64,000 nucleotides of DNA from Planctomycetota bacterium (GTDB lineage: Bacteria > Planctomycetota > UBA1135 > UBA2386). Made by a program: the position numbers and the translations under genes. How positions within the stretch are numbered: the first letter of the stretch is position 1; each line of letters starts with the position of its first letter. The notes beneath the pieces were generated by a model. The model had not been told where the DNA came from, ran no database searches, and saw nothing but the letters and a program-made list of their open reading frames with translations. Below are positions 54,563 to 62,806 of the stretch, piece after piece. The stretch is taken from NCBI GenBank assembly GCA_016794565.1, contig JAEUHQ010000082.1, positions 17,807-81,806 of the forward strand, in the 5' to 3' direction.

Positions 54563-54958
54563 TTGAACGCACTGGTGATCGACGATTCGCGTGTGATGAG
54601 GAAGCTGTTGCGCGGCCTCCTCGAAGGATGCGGCTTCGCCGTCGCGGACGCCGCCGACGGCGAGGCGGGCATCCAGGCCCTCGCCGCCGGCACACCGCCC
54701 GAACTCATCCTGCTCGACTGGAACATGCCGGGCATGTCCGGGATCGACGTCGTGCGCCATCTGCGGGCCGACGCGCGCTTCGCCCGGACACGGATCGTGA
54801 TGGTGACGACGGAGACCTCCGTCGCCCGCATGACCGAGGCGCTGGTCGACGGCGCCGACGAGTACCTGATGAAGCCGTTCGTGCGCGAAGCGCTCGTCGA
54901 GAAGCTCCGGCTCGTCGGACTTCCCGTCGGATCGGCCTCTCCGGGGGACGGTCCATGA
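54563..54958 (+). CDS. cheY: response regulator CheY
   Basis: The protein has 131 residues, a single receiver domain: acidic pair in LVIDDSR, phospho-acceptor Asp in LLDWNMPGMSG, Thr in VMVTTETS and Lys in LMKPF. There is no output domain, so it acts by protein contact, perhaps on a pilus or flagellar motor. The start is a TTG with GGAG 7 bp upstream; no other start gives a full first strand. The stop overlaps the next gene (cheB) by 4 bp. Confidence 0.93.
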   Translation: MNALVIDDSRVMRKLLRGLLEGCGFAVADAADGEAGIQALAAGTPPELILLDWNMPGMSGIDVVRHLRADARFARTRIVMVTTETSVARMTEALVDGADEYLMKPFVREALVEKLRLVGLPVGSASPGDGP

Positions 54959-56055
54959 CCAGCCCGGGGAAGCCGCTCGAGGTGCTCGTGGTCGACGACA
55001 GCGTCGTCGTGCGTTCCATCGTCCGGTCCGTGCTCACGAAGGATCCAGGCCTCCACGTCGACATCGCTCGCAACGGGCGCGCAGCGCTCGAGGCGATCGC
55101 CGTCTCGGTGCCCGACTTCGTGGTCCTCGACATCGAGATGCCGGAGCTCGACGGCCTGTCGACGCTGCGTGAGATCCGCAAGATCCACCCGCGGCTGCCG
55201 GTCGTGATGTTCAGCACCCTGACCGAACGCGGCGCCGCGGTGACCCTCGAGGCGCTCGCCGCGGGCGCCAACGACTACCTGCCGAAGCCCGTGGCGGCGG
55301 CCGGGCTCGAAGCGATGCGCGAGCAGTTGTTCGTCGACCTGACGACTCGCATCGAGGCTCTCTGCCGGCGCACACCCGCGCCGGCTGCGCCCGTCGCGCC
55401 GCCGCCACCGGTGGTCGCACCGCGCGGGCCGCGAACGCGCCCCGTCGAACTCGTCGTGATCGGCTCCTCGACCGGCGGACCGAACGCGCTCACGCTGCTG
55501 TTCTCGCAGCTGCCCGAGGACCTGCCGGTGCCGGTCGTCGTCGTGCAGCACATGCCGCCGACGTTCACGATGATGCTCGCGAAGAGCATCGATGCGAAGT
55601 CGCCGATGTCGGTGGCCGAGGGCAGCGACGGCGCGCGACTCGCGCCGGGCCACGCGTGGATCGCGCCGGGCGGCTTCCACTCCACGATAGTCCAGCGCGA
55701 CGGCGCGTTCGTGATCGCGACGAACCAGGATCCGCCGGAGTGCTCCGTGCGCCCGGCGGTCGACGTGCTCTTCCGCTCCGCGGCGTCGACGCACGGGGAC
55801 GGAGTTCTCGCGGTCGTGCTCACCGGGATGGGCGTCGACGGCTGTGCCGGCGCCAAGGTGCTGCGCGCCGCCGGTGCGCAGGTGATCGTGCAGGACGAAC
55901 CGTCGTCCATCGTGTGGGGCATGCCGGGCGCCATCGTTCGCGCAGGCCTCGCCGACGCCGTGCTGCCGCTGGAATCCATCGCGGCCGAGATCGTGCGGCG
56001 CGTCGCGCGGACTCCGCGGCGCCCGGCCGTCGCCGCCACGAGGAGCAGCTCGTGA
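54955..56055 (+). CDS. cheB: CheB receptor methylesterase/deamidase (second of two)
   Basis: The protein has 366 residues. The receiver domain has VVDDS, the acceptor Asp in LDIEMPELDG and LPKPV; a Pro-rich linker follows at about 140-160. The methylesterase domain has the catalytic Ser in GSSTGGP, His in VQHMPPTFT and Asp in LTGMGVDG, all canonical. It removes methyl groups from receptor glutamates when phosphorylated by CheA. It overlaps cheY upstream and cheR downstream by 4 bp each. Confidence 0.95.
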   Translation: MTSPGKPLEVLVVDDSVVVRSIVRSVLTKDPGLHVDIARNGRAALEAIAVSVPDFVVLDIEMPELDGLSTLREIRKIHPRLPVVMFSTLTERGAAVTLEALAAGANDYLPKPVAAAGLEAMREQLFVDLTTRIEALCRRTPAPAAPVAPPPPVVAPRGPRTRPVELVVIGSSTGGPNALTLLFSQLPEDLPVPVVVVQHMPPTFTMMLAKSIDAKSPMSVAEGSDGARLAPGHAWIAPGGFHSTIVQRDGAFVIATNQDPPECSVRPAVDVLFRSAASTHGDGVLAVVLTGMGVDGCAGAKVLRAAGAQVIVQDEPSSIVWGMPGAIVRAGLADAVLPLESIAAEIVRRVARTPRRPAVAATRSSS

Positions 56056-56894
56056 TCGACGCGACCGTGTCACCGACCGACTTCGAGTTCCTCCGCAAAC
56101 ACGTCGAGGAACACGCCGGCATCGTGCTCGGCGACGACAAGGTGTACCTCGTCGAGGCGCGCATGCGCCCCCTGCTCCCGCGCTGCGGATTCCAGTCGAT
56201 CGCGCGACTCGCCGCCGAGCTCAGGGCGCGTCCGACGGGCGAGCTCATGGACATGGTCGTCGAGGCGATGACCACGAACGAAACGAGCTTCTTCCGCGAC
56301 ATGGCGGTGTTCGACTCGCTCCGGGAGTCCGTGTTTCCGCAGCTGATCAAGTCGCGCGCGGCGACGAAGCAGCTCGACATCTGGTGTGCGGCGAGTTCGA
56401 GTGGCCAGGAGCCGTACAGCCTGCTCATGCTGCTGCGCGAGTCGTTCCCCGAGCTGGCGACGTGGCGCCTGCGCTACATCGCGAGCGACATCTCGACCGC
56501 GATGCTCGAGCGCACGCGATGCGGCGTCTACAGCCAGCACGAGGTGAATCGCGGACTGCCCGCGCGGCTCCTGACCAAGTACTTCGACCGGCACGGGCTC
56601 GAGTGGCAGGTGAAGCCCGAACTGCGGGCCGCGCTCGAGCTGCGCAAGATCAACCTGGTCGACGACTGGCCGGCCATGCCGCCGCTCGACATCGTGATGA
56701 TCCGCAACGTGCTGATCTACTTCGATCAGCAGACCAAGCGCACCATCCTGCAGCGCATCAAGGGACTGCTGCGGTCCGACGGTTACCTCTTCCTCGGCAC
56801 CGCGGAGTCGCCCGCGCTCCTCACCGACTCGTTCACCCGCGCGGACGATGCCGCGGCGTACCAGCTCTCGGCATGCCGACAGACCCAGCCATGA
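56052..56894 (+). CDS. cheR: chemotaxis methyltransferase CheR
   Basis: The protein has 280 residues. The N-terminal CheR_N helices (FEFLRKHVEEHAGIVLGDDKVYLVEARM, MTTNETSFFRD) are followed by the SAM-binding fold: DIWCAASSSGQEPYS, ASDIS, INLVD and VMIRNVLIYFD. It methylates receptor glutamates using SAM. The start is GTG overlapping the cheB stop (GTGA), with AGGAG 6 bp upstream. Its stop overlaps the cheX start by 4 bp. Confidence 0.95.
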   Translation: MIDATVSPTDFEFLRKHVEEHAGIVLGDDKVYLVEARMRPLLPRCGFQSIARLAAELRARPTGELMDMVVEAMTTNETSFFRDMAVFDSLRESVFPQLIKSRAATKQLDIWCAASSSGQEPYSLLMLLRESFPELATWRLRYIASDISTAMLERTRCGVYSQHEVNRGLPARLLTKYFDRHGLEWQVKPELRAALELRKINLVDDWPAMPPLDIVMIRNVLIYFDQQTKRTILQRIKGLLRSDGYLFLGTAESPALLTDSFTRADDAAAYQLSACRQTQP

Positions 56895-57316
56895 ACTTCG
56901 AATCCGTCGATCTCCGCATCCTCGTTGAGAACGTGTTCGCGACGACCCTCGGCATGACCGTGACGCCGGTGATGGCGAACGACGAATGGCCGGTGCGGCG
57001 CGCTGCCGTCGCGATCCGTGGATCGTGGAGCGGCCGGGTCGTGGTCGCCGCGACCGACGCGGTCCTGCGTTCGACCGTCGCATCGATGTGCCACGTCCAC
57101 CCACACGAGTGCGGCGAGAGCGACCTCACGGACGCGCTGCTCGAACTGACGAACGTGCTCGGCGGCAGCGTGAAGTCGCTGCTGCCCGAGGACTGCCGCC
57201 TCGGTCTGCCCGAAATCCTGAGCACCCCGCCGACCGGGTCCCCCGACGCGGACCGCACGTTCCGTTGCGACGGCGAGCCCGTGCGCCTCTGGGTCGAAGG
57301 CGCCGCCACGGCGTAG
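56891..57316 (+). CDS. cheX: CheX-like CheY-P phosphatase
   Basis: The protein has 141 residues with the CheC/CheX pattern: an N-terminal helix (FESVDLRILVENVFATTLGM), strands, and the helix carrying the catalytic ExxN motif (ELTN, Glu85 and Asn88) in DALLELTNVLGGSVKSLLP. The family dephosphorylates CheY-P. Only one such motif is present, as in CheX. It is the last gene of the operon, overlapping cheR by 4 bp, and would provide signal termination in a system with no CheZ. Confidence 0.82.
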   Translation: MNFESVDLRILVENVFATTLGMTVTPVMANDEWPVRRAAVAIRGSWSGRVVVAATDAVLRSTVASMCHVHPHECGESDLTDALLELTNVLGGSVKSLLPEDCRLGLPEILSTPPTGSPDADRTFRCDGEPVRLWVEGAATA

Positions 57317-57430
57317 GGCCGCCCCGGGGCGCGTTCCCGACCCGGGCGGCCGCCGAAGAAGGCGGTTGCCGCGAACAGGCCGGCGGTCCGCTTCGCTGTC
57401 CAGGGGTCCAGAAGTCTCGCGCCGCCCCAC

Positions 57431-58699
57431 ATGCCCGACCTCCGCACCGTCCACGTCCCTGCTCTCTGCCTGCTGCTCGCCGCCCCTGCCATCGGCCAGA
57501 CCACGACGCGCGACAGCCTGAGCTCCGCCGGCGTGCAGGATCCGAACTGGGGAAGCTTCACCCCCGTGCTCTCCCAGGACGGCCGCTATCTGGCATTCTC
57601 GAGCGGTTCGCCGAACCTCGTCCCCGGCGACACCAACAACATGAGCGACATCTTCTGTCGCGACCGCGTCACCGGGCAGACGACACGGGTCAGCGTCAGC
57701 TCCGCCGGCGCGCAGGGGAACGGCAACTCCCTCGATCCCGACATCTCGGCCGACGGCCGCTTCGTCGTCTTCCGGAGCGCTGCGAGCAATCTGGTGCCAG
57801 GCGACACCAACAACGCGCCCGACATCTTCTGCCACGATCGCCTGACCGGAACGACGACGCGGGTCAGCGTCGGCACCGGCGGTCAGCAGATCACCTTGCA
57901 TTCCGATGGCGGTGCGATCTCCGGCGACGGCCGCTACGTCGTGTTCGAGTCCGCAGACAATCAGATCACCACCGGCGACTGGTGCCTGAACACCGACGTG
58001 TTCTGCCACGATCGACAGACCGGCGTCACGACGCTGATCAGTGCGAGCCTCATCGCGTTCCAGCAGTTCAACGCACGCCTGCGTCCGAACATCTCGTTCG
58101 ACGGCAGCGTGATCTCGTTCGACAGCGCCGGCGACGATCTCACGTTGAACGACACGAACGGCTGGAGCGACGTGTTCGTCTGGTCGCGCCTCACGAACTC
58201 CATCTCCCGCGTGAGCATCGCCAGCAGCGGCGCCGAGGGCAACGAGCGGAGCGAGGACGCGGTGGTCTCGGCGAACGGCCGCTTCGTCGCGTTCACGAGC
58301 TTCGTGTTCAACTTCGTTCCCGGTGACAACAACTCGCCCGACGTGTTCGTGCGCGACCTGCAGACGGGCCAGCTGACCTGGTGCAGCAGCGGTCTCGCCG
58401 GCGCCTTCGCGAACCAGGCTTGCTATGTGTCGTCGATCTCGGGCGATGGCCGCTTCGTGACCTTCTGGAGCGGCGCGACCAACCTCGTGTCCGGCGACAC
58501 GAACGGTGTGTGGGACGTGTTCGTGTTCGACCAGGCCCTCGGCACGACGACCCGCGTCAGCGTCGGCACGACCGGCACGCAGGGCAACGGCCAGAGCAAC
58601 GGTGGCCGCATCTCGCCCGACGGCCGCTGCATCGCCTTCCAGAGTGCGGCCACCAACCTGGTCGTGCCCGATGCCAACCTCGCCGCCCAGGATGTCTAA
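57431..58699 (+). CDS. secreted TolB/PD40-type beta-propeller, first part of a gene split by TAA
   Basis: The 422 residues begin with a signal peptide (LCLLLAAPAIGQ). Seven PD40-like blades follow, each with S-x-D/N-G-R-x-(V/I)-x-F-x-S and often NLVPGDTNN (SQDGRYLAFSS, SADGRFVVFRS, SGDGRYVVFES, SFDGSVISFDS, SANGRFVAFTS, SGDGRFVTFWS, SPDGRCIAFQS), a complete seven-bladed propeller. The frame stops at TAA 58697-58699 in DV-stop-VRDRG. Other blades here read DVFVRDLQTG at this point, so the stop interrupts the coding sequence. Translation could continue in the same frame to 59113 if the TAA were TAC. Confidence 0.8.
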   Translation: MPDLRTVHVPALCLLLAAPAIGQTTTRDSLSSAGVQDPNWGSFTPVLSQDGRYLAFSSGSPNLVPGDTNNMSDIFCRDRVTGQTTRVSVSSAGAQGNGNSLDPDISADGRFVVFRSAASNLVPGDTNNAPDIFCHDRLTGTTTRVSVGTGGQQITLHSDGGAISGDGRYVVFESADNQITTGDWCLNTDVFCHDRQTGVTTLISASLIAFQQFNARLRPNISFDGSVISFDSAGDDLTLNDTNGWSDVFVWSRLTNSISRVSIASSGAEGNERSEDAVVSANGRFVAFTSFVFNFVPGDNNSPDVFVRDLQTGQLTWCSSGLAGAFANQACYVSSISGDGRFVTFWSGATNLVSGDTNGVWDVFVFDQALGTTTRVSVGTTGTQGNGQSNGGRISPDGRCIAFQSAATNLVVPDANLAAQDV

Positions 58700-59113
58700 G
58701 TGCGCGACCGCGGCACGACGGCGCACGTCTCCGCCTACGGCGCCGGCTGCCCGGGCAGCGCGAACCTCGTGCCGTCGCTCACGAACGTCGGCTGGCCCGT
58801 CGTCGGCAACCTGGCGTTCGGACTCGCGGTGCAGAACGGCCTCTCCTCGTCGCTCGCCATCGTGTTCTGGAGCCTCACGTCCGCGAACGTGCCGCTGAGT
58901 GGCTGCGACGTGCTGGTCGGCGACCCGATCAACCTCCAGCCGATCGTCTTCCTCGATGCGAGCGGCGCCGGCCTGGCCCCGTTCCCGCTCCCGAACGATC
59001 CGACGCTCGACGACCTCGACGTGTTCTTCCAGTCGCTGGTGATCGATCCGGCCGGGACGTTCCTCGGCCTCGGCCCGCTCAGCAACGGCGTCGCGGTGCA
59101 TCTCGGCGGCTGA
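58700..59113 (+). CDS. C-terminal domain of the split beta-propeller gene
   Basis: This frame continues directly after the TAA and is in frame with the propeller gene. It encodes the end of the last blade (VRDRGTTAHVSAYG) and a closing beta domain (CPGSANLVPSL, GNLAFGLAVQNGLSSSLAIVF, SGCDVLVG, LSNGVAVHLGG) typical of planctomycete secreted proteins. A GTG at 58700 is the nearest start, but the piece lacks a signal peptide and a Shine-Dalgarno sequence. On its own it is probably a fragment, not an independent protein. Confidence 0.6.
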   Translation: MRDRGTTAHVSAYGAGCPGSANLVPSLTNVGWPVVGNLAFGLAVQNGLSSSLAIVFWSLTSANVPLSGCDVLVGDPINLQPIVFLDASGAGLAPFPLPNDPTLDDLDVFFQSLVIDPAGTFLGLGPLSNGVAVHLGG

Positions 59114-59131
59114 CGCCGCGGGCGACCTCGA

Positions 59132-59650
59132 TCACTTCAGCTCACCGCATTCGGCGATCACGCAGTCGGCCGACGGAGTGCCGGTGCGCGACCCGACCGC
59201 TTCCATCGCCTTCACGACCTTGATGCCGTCGACGACCTTGCCGAAGACGACGTGCTTGCCGTCGAGCCACGGCGTCGCGACGGTCGTGATGAAGAACTGC
59301 GAGCCGTTCGTCGACGGTCCGGCGTTCGCCATGGAGAGAAGGCCCTCCGTCGTGTGCTTGTGCGTGAAGTTCTCGTCCGCGAACTTCTCGCCGTAGATCG
59401 ACTCGCCGCCGGTGCCGTTGCCTCGCGTGAAGTCCCCGCCCTGGCACATGAACTGCTGGATGATGCGGTGGAAGCGCGAACCCTTGTAGTGCAGGTTCTT
59501 GCCGGACTTGCCGACGCCCTTCTCGCCGGTGCACAGCGCGCGGAAGTTCTCGGCGGTCTGCGGGCAGGTGTCGGCGAAGAGCTCGAACGTGATCCGACCG
59601 GCGAGCTTGTCGCCGATCGTGATGTCGAAGAAGACGCGGGGATTGGCCAT
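59132..59650 (-). CDS. cyclophilin-type peptidyl-prolyl isomerase, eukaryote-like
   Basis: The protein has 172 residues and no signal peptide. It follows the cytosolic cyclophilin A pattern: [44 protein letters not shown], the active site [15 protein letters not shown], and [16 protein letters not shown] with [14 protein letters not shown]. The GEKG...[12 protein letters not shown] insertion is a hallmark of eukaryotic cyclophilins and is absent from PpiA/PpiB. The ATG at 59650 gives [10 protein letters not shown], as in eukaryotic homologues. It catalyses cis-trans isomerisation of X-Pro bonds in the cytoplasm. Confidence 0.93.
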   Translation of the reverse strand: MANPRVFFDITIGDKLAGRITFELFADTCPQTAENFRALCTGEKGVGKSGKNLHYKGSRFHRIIQQFMCQGGDFTRGNGTGGESIYGEKFADENFTHKHTTEGLLSMANAGPSTNGSQFFITTVATPWLDGKHVVFGKVVDGIKVVKAMEAVGSRTGTPSADCVIAECGELK

Positions 59651-59784
59651 CGCCGAGTGTGTTACCGGACGCACGAGCCACCGCCAAAGACTGCGCGGTG
59701 TTTCCGCATCAGCCCGTCGGCGCGGGTGGATTCCAGCCGGTCATGTCCGCGCGGGAAGGGCGGGCATCGACCCGGCCTCGGCAG

Positions 59785-60216
59785 TCAGCGCGGGCGATCG
59801 GCCTCGGCACACGAGCCGATGTGCGCCAGCACACGCCGGTGGATGGTGTGGATCAGCCAATCGCTCCAGAACGACCAGTAGGACTCCGGCCACAGGCCGT
59901 GCGAGTACCACGTCGTCCCCGCGAGCAGGGTCGTGCCGTCGCCGCGGTCGACGAGTTCGAACTGGCCGCGGTGCGCGCGGAACGTTCCGTGCAGGTGGGC
60001 GGCGTCGACGTGGTCGTGGAACGGGTTCCACTCGACCATCGGCTGCGGACACTCGTCCACCGAGAACCGCAACAGACTCGGTTCGTCCCAGACCTCGATC
60101 GGCTCGACGAAGTCGCCGGTACTGAAGGTACACCGCCGAACCGCGCCGGGTCCGTGCCCCTCGATAGTCGCATGCGTCGGGTAGGCGATGCCGACACGGA
60201 ACGGCAGTTCGGTCAT
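59785..60216 (-). CDS. SRPBCC-domain protein, probably the C-terminal remnant of a longer gene
   Basis: The 143 residues form a SRPBCC-type ligand-binding fold: FRVGIAYPTHATIEGHGPGAVRRCTFSTG, FVEPIEVWDEPSLLRFSV, GTFRAHRGQFELVDRGDGTTLLAGTTWY and a C-terminal amphipathic helix (WLIHTIHRRVLAHI). In proteins I recall with this domain it is preceded by membrane segments. Here the sequence just upstream, in another frame, encodes the start of such a membrane protein, suggesting a deletion or frameshift. As it stands it could still be translated from the ATG at 60216. Confidence 0.65.
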   Translation of the reverse strand: MTELPFRVGIAYPTHATIEGHGPGAVRRCTFSTGDFVEPIEVWDEPSLLRFSVDECPQPMVEWNPFHDHVDAAHLHGTFRAHRGQFELVDRGDGTTLLAGTTWYSHGLWPESYWSFWSDWLIHTIHRRVLAHIGSCAEADRPR

Positions 60217-60316
60217 CGAGCGCGACCTTCGACGCCATCAGGACCGCACCCCACGCGAGGAACGGTCGGCGACCGACACGCCCCTGCAGCGAGCAGAGCC
60301 AGCGCAGCCGTTCCAT
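60217..60316 (-). pseudogene. possible N-terminal remnant of the SRPBCC membrane protein
   Basis: From an ATG at 60316 this frame reads about 33 plausible residues: LRWLCSLQGRVGRRPFLAWG and then AVLMASKVALD, a DUF805-like start of a membrane protein. It then runs out of frame relative to the SRPBCC domain, whose ATG at 60216 overlaps the end. The membrane segments expected between are missing, so an internal deletion plus frameshift is likely. This is inferred from composition and position only. Confidence 0.4.
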
Positions 60317-60336
60317 CACGGCCGAGCCCACGCGAG

Positions 60337-61899
60337 CTACTTCTTCTTCCCCTTCTTCTCGCCCTTCTCCTTCTTCACCTTCGCGACTTGCTCGCCCTGG
60401 TCGCCCTGCTCGTTCTTCTCGCGCTTCTCGCCCTTGTCCGCCTTGTCCGCCTTGTCCGCCTTGGCGCGCTTCTCGCCCTTGTCGCTCTTGCTCTTGCCGC
60501 GCGCGAAGTGCTCCTGCAGCACCGTGGCGACGCAGCAGGTCAGGCGCTTGCCCATCGGGATGTGCAAGAACTCGTTCGGTCCGTGGGCATTGCTCATCGG
60601 CCCGAGCACGCCGGTGATCATGAACTGCGCGTCCGGGAACTTCTCGCCGAGCATGCCCATGAACGGGATCGTGCCGCCCTCGCCCATGTAGACGCAGTCC
60701 TTGTGGAAGAACGTGTGCGACGCCCTGCTGCACGCCTTCTCCAGCCAGCCCGCGAGCGGCGGCGCGTCCCAGCCGCAACTCGCCTTCTCGGCGGAGAACG
60801 TGATCTTCGCGCCGTACGGCGCATCCTCCGTCATCAGCTTCTTCAGGTGCGCGACGCACTTGTCGGCGTCGGCGGTCGGCGGGATGCGCAGGGACAACTT
60901 CGCCGTGGTGAACGGACGGAGCACGTTCCCCGCCTTGTCGACGGACGGCACGCCGTCGACGCCGATCAGTTCGACGAACGGCCGCCACGTGCGGTTGAGC
61001 ACGAGCTCGACGCGGTCCTTCGCCATCGGCTTCACGCCCTTCGTCCACGGGAACTTCGAGAACACCGCGTCGCCGAGCACCTTCGCCGCCTGCTTCGCCT
61101 GCTGCTTCCGTTGCTTCGGGATGTCGACGTGGAACTTCTTGCCGAGGATGCGGCCGGTCTCGGCGTCCTCGAGGCGTTCCATCAGCTGACGGATCACACG
61201 GAAGCTGCTCGGGACGATGCCGCTCGCGTCGCCGCTGTGCACCCCTTCGGTCAGCACCTCGACGCGGATGTCGCCGCCGACGAGGCCGCGCAGCGACGTC
61301 GTGCACCACAGCTGGTCGTAGTTGCCGCAGCCGCTGTCGAGGCAGACGACGAGGCTCGGCGTGCCGATGCGCGTCTTCAGCAGGTCGATGTACGCGGGCA
61401 GGTCGTAGCTGCCGCTCTCTTCGCACGCCTCGATGATCACGACGCAGCGCGCGTGCTTGCCGCCGGTCTCGCGCAGTGCGCGGATCGCCGTCAGGGACGC
61501 GAACGCCGCGTAGCCGTCGTCCGCGCCGCCGCGCCCGTAGAGCTTGTCGCCCTTGCGCACCGGCTCCCACGGTCCGAGTCCGTCGAACCAGCCCGTCATC
61601 TCCGGCTGCTTGTCGAGGTGACCGTAGAGCAGCACGCAGTCGTCCCCTTCGCCCGGGATCTCCATGAAGATCAGCGGCGTGCGGCCCTCGATCTGCACGA
61701 CCTCGACCGTGAGGCCTTCGATCGGCTGCGCCTTGCACCAGCCCGCGATGAGGTCGACCGCGCGCTTCATGTGCCCCGCGGCGGACCAGTCCTTGTCGAA
61801 CGCGGGCGACTTGTTGGGGATGCGGATGTAGTCGACGAGCTGAGGGACGATGCTCTGTTCCCAGACGCCGTCGACGAACTTCGAGATGTTGGCTTCCAT
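60337..61899 (-). CDS. M20-family metallodipeptidase
   Basis: The protein has 520 residues. The M20 motifs are present: LYGHLDKQP (zinc His and Asp), YGRGGADDGYAAF, EACEESGS (catalytic Glu), CLDSGCGNYD and the late HGPNEFLHI (zinc His). Substrates of the family are di- and short peptides, in the cytoplasm. From about residue 475 the chain ends in a highly charged Lys/Asp/Glu/Gly tail with KAD repeats encoded by an exact 9-bp unit (60437-60470); it is likely disordered. The ATG at 61899 gives the usual N-terminus. Confidence 0.9.
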   Translation of the reverse strand: MEANISKFVDGVWEQSIVPQLVDYIRIPNKSPAFDKDWSAAGHMKRAVDLIAGWCKAQPIEGLTVEVVQIEGRTPLIFMEIPGEGDDCVLLYGHLDKQPEMTGWFDGLGPWEPVRKGDKLYGRGGADDGYAAFASLTAIRALRETGGKHARCVVIIEACEESGSYDLPAYIDLLKTRIGTPSLVVCLDSGCGNYDQLWCTTSLRGLVGGDIRVEVLTEGVHSGDASGIVPSSFRVIRQLMERLEDAETGRILGKKFHVDIPKQRKQQAKQAAKVLGDAVFSKFPWTKGVKPMAKDRVELVLNRTWRPFVELIGVDGVPSVDKAGNVLRPFTTAKLSLRIPPTADADKCVAHLKKLMTEDAPYGAKITFSAEKASCGWDAPPLAGWLEKACSRASHTFFHKDCVYMGEGGTIPFMGMLGEKFPDAQFMITGVLGPMSNAHGPNEFLHIPMGKRLTCCVATVLQEHFARGKSKSDKGEKRAKADKADKADKGEKREKNEQGDQGEQVAKVKKEKGEKKGKKK

Positions 61900-62029
61900 G
61901 GCGGCCCGCGGATGCAATCCCGGCGCGGCGCGCGGCTCAAGCAGGGAGCGCGCAATCGCCGTCTTCACAATCGCCGGCCGATCCGCGGCGGCGGCGCCCC
62001 TTCCGGCGGGGCGCACGTTCGTGCGGCCG

Positions 62030-62806
62030 TCAGAGCACGCCGGTGAACAGGCCGTCGGCCCGCCACTGCGCGAACCAGTCGTCGACGGGCGCCCCGGGCG
62101 GAACGTTCTCGACCGCCGCAGTGAGCGGCCGCCCCCGCACGAGCGCGCGCAGCAGGTCCGCCGCGGCTCTGGCCAGCTCGCGTCGGCCCAGGCGGTCGTC
62201 GGTGCGGAACACGACGACGTACACGTCACCGGCACGCTTCGGCGACGGCGCACGACTCGTGTCGCCGCGCCGCCACGCCGCATGAAAGTCCACGGCAGCT
62301 GCGGACAGGCGCAGGATCTGCACACTCGGGTTCACGACGAGTCGAGCCGTGGCCCAGCGCGCCGCCGGTAGCGCGAGGGGAACGTCGGGCGCCATCGGCT
62401 CCTCGTACGGCGCGTCGAACGCGCGGGTCAGTGCCAGCTCGAACCTCGCGAGGTCGACGGCGCGCCGGGGCGCACGTTCGCGGCGGAGGAACGCGGGCAG
62501 GCGCGCGCCGAAGCGGTTCAGGTTGGGATGACGGCTCGGGTGCGCCGCGACGTAGCGGTGCGCGTACCAGGCGAAGACGTCTTCTTCGAGCATGCTGCGC
62601 AGCGCGCCGTAGTCGCCGGCGAGCACCTCGACGAGCCGCGCGGCGTATGCATGCGAGTACACGGCCATCCGCGCGTCGACGACGGACGCAGAGCGGCCCG
62701 CGATGCGGCGCCGCAACGAAGGCGCGATCGTTCGTTCCGGCGAGAACATCGCCCGCGCGAAGGAGCGTTGCAACGAACGCAGCGACGCGGCGCCAGAACG
62801 GCTCAC
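62030..62806 (-). CDS. DUF2063 protein, BufC/HvfC-like partner of the MNIO enzyme
   Basis: The protein has 258 residues. The N-terminal DUF2063 pattern is clear: LRSLQRSFARAMF, the helices MAVYSHAYAARLVEVLAGDYGALRSMLEEDVF, and AYRYVAAHPS-like AHRYVAAHPSRHPNLNRFG. Such proteins are genetic partners of DUF692/MNIO oxidases and are thought to bring the precursor peptide to the enzyme. The start is GTG overlapping the DUF692 stop by 4 bp (GTGA). It is the third gene of the bufferin-type operon. Confidence 0.87.
   Translation of the reverse strand: MSRSGAASLRSLQRSFARAMFSPERTIAPSLRRRIAGRSASVVDARMAVYSHAYAARLVEVLAGDYGALRSMLEEDVFAWYAHRYVAAHPSRHPNLNRFGARLPAFLRRERAPRRAVDLARFELALTRAFDAPYEEPMAPDVPLALPAARWATARLVVNPSVQILRLSAAAVDFHAAWRRGDTSRAPSPKRAGDVYVVVFRTDDRLGRRELARAAADLLRALVRGRPLTAAVENVPPGAPVDDWFAQWRADGLFTGVL

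Noticed and set aside
58697..58699. Stop codon recoded as selenocysteine or pyrrolysine
   Set aside because: The stop is TAA, not TGA or TAG, and no recoding hairpin is visible.
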